From positions 3,038,001 through 3,102,000 of the forward strand of contig JAMYGW020000001.1 of assembly GCA_025617375.2 (NCBI GenBank): a DNA stretch of 64,000 nt. Reading direction: 5' to 3'. This DNA is from Acarospora socialis (taxonomy: Eukaryota; Ascomycota; Lecanoromycetes; Acarosporales; Acarosporaceae). A program made the position numbers and the translations under genes. Below, piece after piece: positions 23,735-33,636 of the stretch (position 1 is the stretch's first letter; the number at the start of each line of letters is the position of its first letter). Below the pieces are notes generated by a model. That model ran no database searches. It had not been told where the DNA came from and saw only the letters and a program-made list of their open reading frames with translations.

Positions 23735-24552
23735 GACTCGTAGGCCAGACCGGATACGTTGACTCGCTGCTCGGACTTGGATTTCAGAACGGTAGTGAGT
23801 CAAGAAGGTCTCCCGAGTCAACACAGTCACCGGGAATGGCTTGGTTGTTACCGTAATAGCGAAGGAGTTACTTCTGAAGATGTGCAGACCTGATGGTTCG
23901 AGTCCAAGTGAGACGGAGACTGTTCTGATTGAGGATGGGCTTGTGGTGCACTGGTAGTTATCAGCTCGGCAGTGGTGATGACGAAAAGAAGTATGATGAA
24001 TCGGGTGCCGTAGGAGAGTTGTTGTGGGCCGAGTTTATTAGAGCGTGCTGTGTTGGCGAGTGCTGTATTGGACAGCGCAGTGTTGGAGAGTGCTGTGTTG
24101 GAGAGTGCTGTGTTGGAGAGTGCTGTGTTGGAGAGCGCTGTGTTGGAGAGTGCTGTGTGAAGAATGCTGTGTTAGGGAGTGTGGTGCTAGGGAGTACGGC
24201 AATAAATAACCCAAGCCCTGAGTCCTAACATAGGAGAGCACTCTTAACGTGGCGACTACTCTAAGACAGACGAGGGCAGGCCCAAGAATCCGGCTCAGAC
24301 ATGATCAGGAGGTCAAACAGCACGTCGACTGCTCAGGTCATTTCAGTTGAGATGGGTTAGATCGGTATGAAAATGGATAGATTACAGCGCCCAAATGACA
24401 AAGTCAGCACTTGACAGTGTTATGAGTTTATTCTCGCTGAGATCCTTGCCCAAGACAAAACAAAAGAATAGAAATCACTAAAATCTAGACTCAAACAACC
24501 GACTGCGCAAAACATTGTCAACAGAGATCTTCCAGAATCCAAAAAGCAAGAA
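23735..24552. other. Intergenic region with minisatellite
   Basis: No supported gene. The frame at 23929-24228 is only the translation of the tandem repeat. The 3' side of the next minus-strand gene lies at the right edge. Confidence 0.5.
24040..24200. repeat. 15-bp minisatellite
   Basis: About eight to ten head-to-tail copies of a 15-bp unit with consensus GAGTGCTGTGTTGGA. Four central copies at about 24090-24150 are identical or differ by one base, and copies at both edges are more diverged (for example AGTGTGGTGCTAGGG). Most copies read as C-C-V-G-E in one frame, because 15 is a multiple of three. A recently expanded centre with decayed edges is typical of replication slippage or unequal exchange. 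Confidence 0.9.
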
Positions 24553-25824
24553 CTAGACCATCACAGGTACCGGACGAGGGGCATGGACCATTTCATCGTA
24601 TATATCAAAAAAACCATCTCCATATGTGTCTGGCTCCGGATACGGCGACATCAAGCATGGAGGTACCACTCTTCCACCGACCCCATGATCGTCATACTCA
24701 TACGGTGACGGGAGGTAATCGTCGTAGTCGTCTTCGGAATCCGTATATGAGAAGTCGTCATCGTCAAAAGCCATGAAACCGCCCGTTACACCAGCATGTG
24801 CCCTTCTATGTCTGATTCGGGACCGACCACTTCTGTGGTGTGGCCCGAGATGAGGATCTTGGACGAGAATGCGCTCCGGCTCGAACTCAACGATATCATG
24901 CAACACCCCGCGACAAATCTCGTCGCCAGTCACCAGCTCCGGTCCATGCACTCGAGGTACGAGATCTCTTGAGCTACCTCGAGGACTGGGTAGCCCAGGT
25001 CGTACGAGTACACCAGGGCTCCAGTCGCATGGGCCTGGTAGACGACGTCGGTCCCTAGTTCGCAAGCCTTGGCTATTGCTGTAAATGATATTGCGTATCT
25101 TGTGCATCGTACGGGTTGAGATGAAGCTGCGAAGGTAGGTGGGCTTGCTCTCAAAGCAGAGGAGCTCGTCCATACGTCTAGAGTCTAGAACGTCGATCAT
25201 CGCTTCCAGGACGTGTGTGAAAGATCGTCGGGTACGCTCGAAAGCGTGTATGAAGTCGAAGACTGCATCCATCGGCATTGATCGGACGATAGCACGACAT
25301 TCCCTCATGAACCATCCCGAAAAGTCATCGAAAAGCTCCCTGCTGCAGCCTAGCACGCTTGGATCGAGGAGCTTGCCAAGGACAGCGAATCGTTTGACCA
25401 GAGCCTTCCAGTCGTGCACTCGACCGTCGTGGGTATCGTGGGGCCAAAGGTAAGAGTCCAGACGTCGATACAAGGCGGTAGGAACCACACCGGCATCGAA
25501 TTGATGAACGTGGTCGAGGATGGTTTGAGCGCATTCTATAAGGTAGGAGATGTCTTTTGATGGGTTGAATCTCGAATTTATCACATCTACGATGTCGAGT
25601 TGCCGCTTTCTGTCTCTCGACCGATGCCCGCGATCCCGGCGGATGATTTTGAATAGACCAGGTAGTTGGAGTTGGATAGTTGACAGGCGAAATTGGTATT
25701 TCTTGCCTCCAGAGACAATTAGGATATACCTTTCATGAAGATGGTGTGGACTGCCGTGTACGAAATCATCGAAGTCGCCTCTAGGTCGATGCATTGTCGT
25801 CGCTGGGAGTGATATTGCCTGCAA
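24553..25824 (-). CDS. Hypothetical protein with acidic C-terminus; probable double frameshift inside
   Basis: I do not recognise the family. The frame from ATG 25824 is open for 423 codons. The N-terminal part has YILIVSGGKKYQFRLSTIQL, LPGLFKIIRRDR, then a helical region (SYLIECAQTILDHVHQFDAG; GWFMRECRAIVRSMPMDAVF). The C-terminus is strongly acidic and aromatic (FDDDDFSYTDSEDDYDDYL). Between about 25130 and 24935 this frame turns arginine/proline-rich and loses its GC-rich third positions. The neighbouring frame there reads AIAKACELGTDVVYQAHATG, then ALVYSYDLGYPVLEVAQEIS, with strongly GC-biased third positions. The natural product probably uses that frame in the middle, so two compensating indels, or unrecognised splicing, are likely. 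Confidence 0.6.
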   Translation of the reverse strand: MQAISLPATTMHRPRGDFDDFVHGSPHHLHERYILIVSGGKKYQFRLSTIQLQLPGLFKIIRRDRGHRSRDRKRQLDIVDVINSRFNPSKDISYLIECAQTILDHVHQFDAGVVPTALYRRLDSYLWPHDTHDGRVHDWKALVKRFAVLGKLLDPSVLGCSRELFDDFSGWFMRECRAIVRSMPMDAVFDFIHAFERTRRSFTHVLEAMIDVLDSRRMDELLCFESKPTYLRSFISTRTMHKIRNIIYSNSQGLRTRDRRRLPGPCDWSPGVLVRPGLPSPRGSSRDLVPRVHGPELVTGDEICRGVLHDIVEFEPERILVQDPHLGPHHRSGRSRIRHRRAHAGVTGGFMAFDDDDFSYTDSEDDYDDYLPSPYEYDDHGVGGRVVPPCLMSPYPEPDTYGDGFFDIYDEMVHAPRPVPVMV

Positions 25825-27004
25825 GTCCTTCTATACTCTCGTATACAACTTTCTGTGAGATGATCTTGTTGTTCTGGTAATGCGAAGAAGCGAACTATAT
25901 AGCTCAGAGTCAAGAAAATTAACCGGAATAGAGCGCTTGCTGGAAAGAGGGAATAATTTGAGTAACAAACATGCCTTTCCCTTCTAGCGTGATGGCGAGC
26001 GCTTCGTACAGCTGCCGCTGTCACAATACGAAGCAGGCTGCATGTTGTGTAGGACAAAGAAGGCTGCAAAGCAAACTTGCAGAGCCACTGCAGAGCTAGC
26101 AACATGAATTTCACCCTCGATTGAGAACCTTTCGATAAATGTGTTCAAAATCTTTCTCATTCGAGACCCAAGTTTTCGTAAGTCTTGGAACAAGTTGCTC
26201 GTTCCGGTGCAACCTGTCGGCATCCGCTGCCTAATCATACTATTGTCGAGAGAGGTTCAGTATCTGCCAATTCATCGGGAGGCGACATCAAGAACATCAA
26301 AGGCCAATCCAGAGCCTTCTTTCGATTGCTATCATGCATTTGGCTAGCACACCTTGACTTTGCCTCGAGGTTTGGTCAGAACGCAGAAGCATCGTACATG
26401 TTTGAGCCCAATCGATGCATGGCGACCATAAGCCCAACAAATTGTGCCTTTCTTGTGAGTCAGGAGAGAACTTCTCACAGGAATAAGTTCTTTGTTTGCT
26501 AAGTAGTTGGCTTCAGAGGCGGTGAGCAGTACGAGTGAAGCACTCCTGCCTTTTTTTTTTTTTACCAAGGTGTAGGTAGAGATAATGTACGAAGTATCGT
26601 ATGTAGGGCAGAATGGCGTCCACCATGCTGACAAACAGAGCCTCAATCTGGGTAGCCGCCACCACCAACATCAAGCGAACCGTGTCTCCCAATCTCTATG
26701 TAAGGCGGACGAAAGAGTTTACCCACCATCAGCTCACCAAGAGTTTACTCGTCTTTGCGCAACATGGGTTACACACAATGTAAGATTGTGTCAGTACGAG
26801 AGTGTACTCACGTGAGGACAAGGGCAAACATCATCATTTAGATCTGATCTGCTTTTCCAACGCAAGCGCAATATTCACACTCGAGGGCTGACCACCTAGC
26901 CAATTGGACACTTGGCAAATCAAGAAGCAGAGAGCTTATCCTATCGTACCAAGTGAGGTCTTCGAGCAGAACGTGGTCGCTATACCACAACGGGCGATAC
27001 GGTC
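25825..27004. other. Intergenic region
   Basis: No supported gene. A run of 13 T lies at 26551-26563. Short open frames on both strands lack any coding signature. Confidence 0.5.
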
Positions 27005-28046
27005 CTAGTCCTCCGCTTCAGCCGCAGTATCATTCACTACAACAACCTTCTTCTCCAGCTCTTTAACCTTCTTCTGGATGGCAGCAGTGGAAAATTTCTG
27101 CGAACCCATTCCCTCCATCGCCTCGGCAATCTTGGCCCACTTCTCAGTATTGAACTTCGCCTCCACTTCGGTCTTCGCCGTTTGAAGACGTTCCATCTGT
27201 CAAGTCTTCAGTCTGCTGTCTTCGCCAGGTAGATAGGGTACCCACATCTTGTTCGGTGAATTGAATAAAGTTGGCCTTGAGGCGGTTGTAGCGATTGCTG
27301 CCCAGGGAGAAAGGTTATGAGCGCCCGTGTGCAAAGTCTCTAACCATCAAGGAGGTCTGTGGAAGTGAGTTGAGACCTACGGAAGCGTACTAGTTCCAAT
27401 GCTGGTCTCTCCCGTGATATCCTTCCAAGCAGCCCGGATTTCCGGCCATCCAGCTCCCTCATCCTTCATCTTCACGAGCATGCGATCAGCCTCGTTGGCT
27501 TCCTCGATGTTTGCCGGAATCGTGCGTCCTGGTGTCGCAGGAGCGCCTGACGCCTTGCGCTTGCGCGGCGTTTGAGGGGCAACGACTTCCTCTCCGCCCT
27601 CCCCCGCTTCGGCATTTGTTTTCTTTGCTTTGGCTGGAGAACGCTTTTTCTTGGCAGAGGCGGCGTCATCCTTGTCCGTAGCTCCACGTTTGTTCGGGGA
27701 AATCCTTTCTTGCTTAGGAGTGGTGGGTTCCTCGGTTTTAACAGCGGGCGCTTCTGTAGCCTGCTCGGTATTTAGCTCAAAGCCTGCGTAATGAGTAGGC
27801 TAACTCGACGGTAATAAGAGAAGTATGCCTGCAGAGGTTGGGAATCATATTGTGTTAAGCCAGCTAGAGCGGGTCGCTCAAATCTCGAGACCCCTTGAAT
27901 TCTGCTATGACCAGGCAGCAGCGCCGGTAGGTCTGCTGAGGGCAGAGTCCACCTCAAGAGGCTTAAGAACTTACCACTTCGGCCTTGACAGGTCCTCCAT
28001 CGGAGTTAGCGCTGCTAATATTCTCGTCTTTTTGAAGATCGGACAT
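27005..28046 (-). CDS. Small basic nuclear protein with Myb/SANT-like repeats
   Basis: Predicted nuclear DNA-binding-like protein of a family widespread in ascomycetes. Four exons: 27975-28046 (MSDLQKDENISSANSDGG), 27381-27775, 27246-27297 and 27005-27196. The introns are about 199, 83 and 49 nt, the product is 236 aa and the frame is kept throughout. A lysine-rich, disordered segment (SAKKKRSPAKAKKTN; QTPRKRKASG) precedes two helical units. The first is EADRMLVKMKDEGAGWPEI followed by RAAWKDITGETS; the second is KFNTEKWAKIAEAMEGMG with FSTAAIQKKVKELEKK. The tryptophan spacing (GWPEIRAAW, KWAKIAEAM) resembles Myb/SANT helices. The acceptor of the first intron is the least certain; alternatives lie within 15 nt. 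The last junction uses a less common GTGGGT donor. Confidence 0.75.
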
Positions 28047-29459
28047 AATGTTGGTTCGCTGGCAATGAGTATTACTTCCGAAAAGGAAATTCAGTCATAG
28101 AAGAAAGTATTCGGCGATAGTTGTGGCGAAGGTTGAGGTTGTAATTGTCTTGAGGTAGAATGAGAACGTGAAGTTGAAGAGTAACAATGAGAGTAGGCTT
28201 GTAAAAGAAACACGTTATGACCCAATTAGGGCGAGCCCGGAACCTTCACTCACACTCACTCGAGAATACGCCGTTTCGCAGTCAGTGGTGGAAGCTCTGG
28301 CAATTTGATATAACACAGAGCTTAAGGTATTATATAGCTGTCTCCGCAGAAGCACTCAGATGAGAACCAATAGGAACATTGTGAGAAACACAGGTAGAAC
28401 CATGTCATTGCTGGTTTCAATTCGAGGGCGCAGAGGAACTTGATCCTCGGTCGTATATATCCCAACCCTATTTCCTGACTATGAAGTGGTGCGCTCAAAT
28501 AACCATCTCCTGTTGGATGGCACACCCGTTCGAATACAGATGTCACATTGGAACACTCAGAGCTACTCTATTGATCTTGTACTTCAAGGCCATCTGGCAC
28601 TGATGTATCATGCTGATCTGTTCACAACCCTTTGTAGGTTGTTTGCGGTCTTGTGTGCGGTGGTACGAGTACATACCCCTTAGGTTGTTTCAAGGAACCT
28701 GATTACTAAGCGACAGAGACCCGCCTCATCAAGTTGCTACCTTAGGTACCTTACAGAAAACAGAGGCCTGATGAGTAAGTGAATGTAGATGCAGCAGGTC
28801 TCACAAGGACTCAAAAGTTCGCCTCAGAAAAGCAAGGGATTCCTGAAGAATAATGCTATGATAGCGATAACAGATATCCATTCCGATTGCCAGTGGTTCT
28901 CATGCTGGTGAGTACGAAGTGAGGTGTGGCCGGTTGAAGTCTGCAGGCCAGTCAGCTTCAAGTTTTCGAAATGAGATATCTGACAATGAGAGTTGAACTA
29001 TCCCACGTGATGACTGGAAATGTGTCTTAATCTAATCCTCAAGATGTTCAACAAGCCTTCATTGATGGCTTGGAGTCGCGTACCTAACCAAGCCCTGGTT
29101 TCGTCACTCTAAGTTGGCCTTACTTTTGAAGCCTGCACAAACGGCAGTCTCTTTCTTCCAACCAAACCTCTTCTTCCTAACAGTCCGTTATGTTACTTTT
29201 CCCGTAAGGAAGTGGAACTACATGCAGCAAGTAACAGCACGACGAGGTCTTATATACCTTAGAAATCCTATAGCGTCCCGCTTGGACCTCGAGTTTTGCT
29301 TCGCACTTTCAGCTTTTCATATTGAGTTTTATGACTACGGAGTTGTGTCAGCTTGGACGCGTCTCGAAAGTCATCAGGTTTGCTATTATTCAAGATCGGA
29401 ACCGTCCTTTTCTAGATCAGACCGACAACCATCTGCCTCATAGTGAAGGCTACGTCAGC
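28047..29459. other. Divergent intergenic region
   Basis: Promoter region shared by the minus-strand Myb-like gene and the plus-strand gene at 29460. It contains an exact TACCTTAGGTA at 28738-28748. No supported gene. Confidence 0.5.
28738..28748. repeat. Intergenic near-palindrome TACCTWAGGTA (copy 1 of 4)
   Basis: An exact 11-mer TACCTTAGGTA in a divergent promoter region. Its reverse complement, TACCTAAGGTA, occurs at 36567 and 45713. Confidence 0.6.
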
Positions 29460-32400
29460 ATGGCGTTATCTCCACCTGCGTTCGACCTAGCCGAAGTACC
29501 GGATATACAGTGGTAAGTTCCTGACGCTCTTTTCTTAGAGTCTTGACGCAAGTGCTTATTCTGTCATCAGTTCGTTAAGAGCAGTCATTGAGATCCTAGA
29601 CTTCGTTGAGGCGGGTGAGTGTGACCGCTCGCAATTGGAAGCCCGCTTGTTGCTACTAATGCAGGCTCTCAGTCACCAACAGGCCATTCGAGAATCTTGT
29701 TATTCAAGATATCGAGGCTCCTGAGACAGCCTTCCCTTTCCGTGCATTATTGGAGTTTGTGGAAGCGTCTTGTGAACATGAACTTCAAGGCCTGGTGATA
29801 CTGGATAGCGGGGAGCTTCGAACGTACAATACCAAGCTTGTACGTCATGTGCAAGAGAGCTATTCCAGACATTATGACGATTTCGTTCGAGAGAACAGTT
29901 CTACACATTTACATCATCGCATCGGTCAACTCCAAGCGGAGCTCAGCAAGGTTTATGCAAACCTGAAAGACCAGCAACCCGAACTGGCGTCCCTACGATC
30001 TGCTCATAGCAAACAGATATACAAGACGTACCAGAACCCTAACGATGTAGACACTGAGAGTGATTCCGACCTCAAATTCATTCCCAAACGTCGGAAGCTA
30101 TCTCGTCGATCAAATAATCTTGGCATGGACGGCGTAGATGAACAGACCCTGGATGATCCTGGACGAAAGAAAATACCAACTTCTGGCCGGCCGCATAATG
30201 TTTTCTTTAGCTCAGATAATCCTTCTCAACAAAGAGTGTCTGCACCATACTCGCGTCGAGACCACCATTCGGCCCGCAACTCGCCGCATGGAGGCAGACA
30301 GTTCCATCACGGTGCAATGGATACCATCTCATCCCGTGGCTCTACCTTCGCTGAGTATGTATATGACTCTCGAGCGGTAGATGGCAGTTCAAATCGCTCA
30401 GCAATCGATGGACTTTTGATGCCACCACCTAGTCAAACACGCCAATACGCGCCTGCTCTAGCCATGAGAAAGCCAAAGGTTGACGAGTATGACCCGCTCG
30501 GCCGTCTTATAGCAAAAGACATCTATCCACTCAGCAAGGAGAAAGAGGATGCTGCAGTAACTGGCACATGGACCACCATCGACCCGGAAGACAATTCGAG
30601 GAACTGGGATGCTCTGAAACAACAAGAGCGGAGCCAGAGCGATTCTTATGGCAGTTCATCGATAAGCCAAATGAGTAGTCTGCAATCAAATGGATATCCT
30701 TGGGACACACGCAATAGTTCTTCGGTGGTAGAGTCCGATGAAGCTACAACGAATCGTGGCTGGGCCACGTCGGACAGCGAAGCAATGGTGGATCCACGTT
30801 TTGAAGACCCGGAGCTTGACGTGGATCCAGAAATCCGCGTAAGTAACAGGGTACCATGCTCAATTTCGAACCCTCCACTAACCTTGGATTCCTTTCAGTC
30901 TAAGTTTCGGAATGTCACCGAGCTTCTGAAACCCCAGACAGCCCCTCGATCGGCGTTTGAAGGCCGTAATAAGGATGCTTTATCCCGTAACACGGCGGCC
31001 GCCGTCAAAGTCATCATAGGTGGTCAGGTTACGAAGACCTTGCATAGAAAGGTGGATAACCGGGGGGAACTTCGGGATAGGCATGGCAAGTATCTCGATG
31101 GCAAGGATAGGGGTTTGATGAAGAAACATCTGGAAGAAGATAGGCGGCGGCTTATCAAGGAGAGGGATGAACAGCTGGTTCGAGCGACTCAGGAAAAGAG
31201 AGCCTGGGACGCAATGGATCCCAGCGAGAAGGAGAGGAGGCTAGCTAAGAAGGCTAGGAACAACTTGTTGATTAGAATGCTGGGTGCCGGCATGGGTGGG
31301 ACTGATATGTATGAGACGGAGGAAATCCCCGTACGACAACACTCTCCTAGACAGTCCAAGTGCTGCTTGCTAACTGAGCCTTCATGTTATAGGAGGTATA
31401 TACTCGGAAAGTTAGTATTCGAGAAACAGCAGCTTGGAAAGCGAGAAATACTCCACTCCAGCTTTGGAGCCCGGCTGAGGATGACGACTACCCTCAACCC
31501 ATCCAGGACGATGAAGTCCTCTTCCCCAACTCGCTAAGCACACAGAACATTCAGTCTCATCAATCCGATAAATCGTCTCGAACAGCTCGGCCGGCTACAG
31601 GTTTTGCATCAAGCTATGTTGCTGGTAATATAACTGATAAAGCGACGTCTACCTCAGCATCATCAACCACGAAGGAGACCAGCTCCTCGATGCTTGATAA
31701 AGGCCCAGATCTTGCCCCATTGCAGGATATTGCCATCAACCTTGTGAGACACTCCGACGACTCTGCTGCGAAAAAGTTCGACTTGACAAGAGCAGCGTCT
31801 AGCCAGCGTGGGCGTGTTGTATCAGTCACGCTCCACGAGCCCGTCAAGTACAGTACTTCAGCCGTGGTGGAGAGGATATTTGGTGGTACAATCCAGGAAA
31901 TACAGTTCTTCCCGGAAGAGCGCCAGGCTCTTGTTGTCTTCGTCCACCCCGATGAAGCAGCAACATTCGTCAAGCACGTCCAATCTGTCAAAGAGACAGA
32001 ATCCCGCGATTACCGCCAACTCCAACTTAACGCAGGGTGGTATAAAGAGATAGAGTCCGCCGCCATCTGGCCAGCACAAACACTGATCCTCGCGGCCGTC
32101 ATTGCAGGCGAGGCAAGCAGGTCAATACTGTTGAAGGGCTTGTCTCCTGAAGTTAGCCTCGATGAACTTTCCCGCCAGATGAAGGTCCGTCTCTCGAAGA
32201 TCCTCGTCAAAGTGACATTGGTGAAGCAGCGCAACGCTTTCACACGAAAACGAGAAGGGAACTCAGCAGTGTTGGAGTTCGCGTCTATCAACGACGCCGT
32301 TGACGTGGTAGAGCTCTTCGAGTCAAAAAAGGTCGCAGACTTTACACAAGTCACGGCGGAAGTACTGACGGATCCCTGTTGTAAGGGGCCTGCAATTACG

Positions 32401-32460
32401 AGGGAGTATTGTCACTGCATCTATTGCTATAGATCACGAGTTTCTATAGAGCCGCTCTGA
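29460..32460 (+). CDS. Large RNA-binding-like (RRM-like) fungal protein of unknown role
   Basis: Predicted 920 aa, five exons: 29460-29512, 29571-29614, 29673-30838, 30899-31330 and 31393-32460. All introns are GT-AG and phases agree. The 60-nt intron 30839-30898 (GTAAGT, ACTAAC, TTTCAG) is a multiple of three without a stop, so it hides inside a longer open frame. The N-terminus has CSLRAVIEILDFVE then FENLVIQDIEAPETAFPFRA; a long disordered Ser/Arg/Gln middle follows; a charged segment (KKHLEEDRRRLIKERDEQL) is probably coiled coil. The C-terminal 230 residues contain two RRM-like folds: GRVVSVTLHEPVKYSTSAVV with ALVVFVHPDEAATFVKHV, and SILLKGLSPEVSLDELSRQM with NSAVLEFASINDAVDVVELF. RNA binding is inferred from fold pattern only. 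The 3' end could instead splice at about 32381 (GTAAGG). Confidence 0.82.
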
Positions 32461-33636
32461 TGGGTTAAGATTTACGAGTAGTAGTTATGGCCGTGCTGTG
32501 TGGGGTTTTCTTTTGCTGAAGCTGCTATTGTACTGGACACAATATATACCATCATGTGATGAGGGCTTTGATAGCAATGGATACGATTTGCTCCAGACCT
32601 GCATAAGGGTTTTGATGGGAGTATGCCGAATGCAGTATAAGTAGAGATTGAGAATAATGGCAACGAACTTGGCGGTGGATGTATATCGGCTGTCAGCGTG
32701 CAGAATCAGCAACCGATGATGTTTGTGGAGTCACTTCCTTCGGAAAGTCGCCAACCATTAAAATCTCCATTGGCCTGCTTTCCTATTGATGGTTTTGCAA
32801 TACCAAGATGAGATGGCTACACCATGTCTTACGGCCCCCTACTCAACGGATGGTCGGGCCGTTCTTGTTAATGTAAAATTATGTCATGATCATCTCACAA
32901 TGATAAATTGGTCCCTTAGAAGCCCGGTAAGGTAAATTTCTTTGAAGTACAAATGCTGTCAAGCAACTCTGGCATGAAGAGATAATCATGATTTTGAAAG
33001 GATTCAAAAGAGCAAGCAACTGAATCTGCATGATCAAGCAAGAATCATACTGAAACAGCTTCAGAATTAAAAAGCTTTAACCCTACCAAGGGGCCCCTCT
33101 TTCTAATGAGATGCTCTGTGATTGCAGGCACTCGTATTGTACGGCTCCAACCGCAGATTACTTGAACTCTTGCCCGGCCAACTTCAGCTCAGGTTCAGCC
33201 GTGTACTATCGCCCACATTGGTATAGACTTATACTCAGCTGATTATCGTTTCAGTTTCCCGGCCAGGTCCTTACATTTGCTTGAATAATCTATCCTTGCA
33301 CTTCGACGCCCAAAGCGAACATCCCGCCGTCTCGCACGCTTCGGTAAGTACATGTCCGCCTGATAAATGATCGTCACCTTCCCTTGCTTAGTACAGAACA
33401 GCGGTAGGATCTCCCACTCTCTCCTTGCGGCATACTTGTGCGCTGAACAACGGGTTGAGAGTGCATATACGAAGCAAACGTGTACCACGCTGCGGAGACT
33501 CGATCTCCGTTGAGCCAAGATCGCCAATCACAGGCTAGAAGTGGGGATACTCATCTCTCGATGAGAAAAGGACGACCAGAGTCGAACGGAAGAAGAGCCC
33601 ACAAGGAAACGCCCTGTTTCAGGGGGCCGAAGTCTG
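32461..33636. other. Intergenic region between convergent genes
   Basis: Convergent 3' ends of the RRM-like gene (plus) and the HET gene (minus). No supported gene. The part at about 32880-33110 is AT-rich. Confidence 0.5.

Noticed and set aside
23893-23915. GGTTCGAGTCC-like tRNA B box
   Set aside because: No acceptor stem, D arm or anticodon arm could be folded around it. Similar GGTTCGA hits at about 22259 and 38362 also failed.
23929-24228. Cys/Val/Gly/Glu-repeat frame as a possible metallothionein-like protein
   Set aside because: It is only the translation of a 15-bp minisatellite. There is no promoter or splice support, and the edges decay without respect to codons.
33480-33600. tRNA-like GTTCGACTC on the minus strand
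   Set aside because: Lies next to the HET reading-frame end and lacks a cloverleaf.
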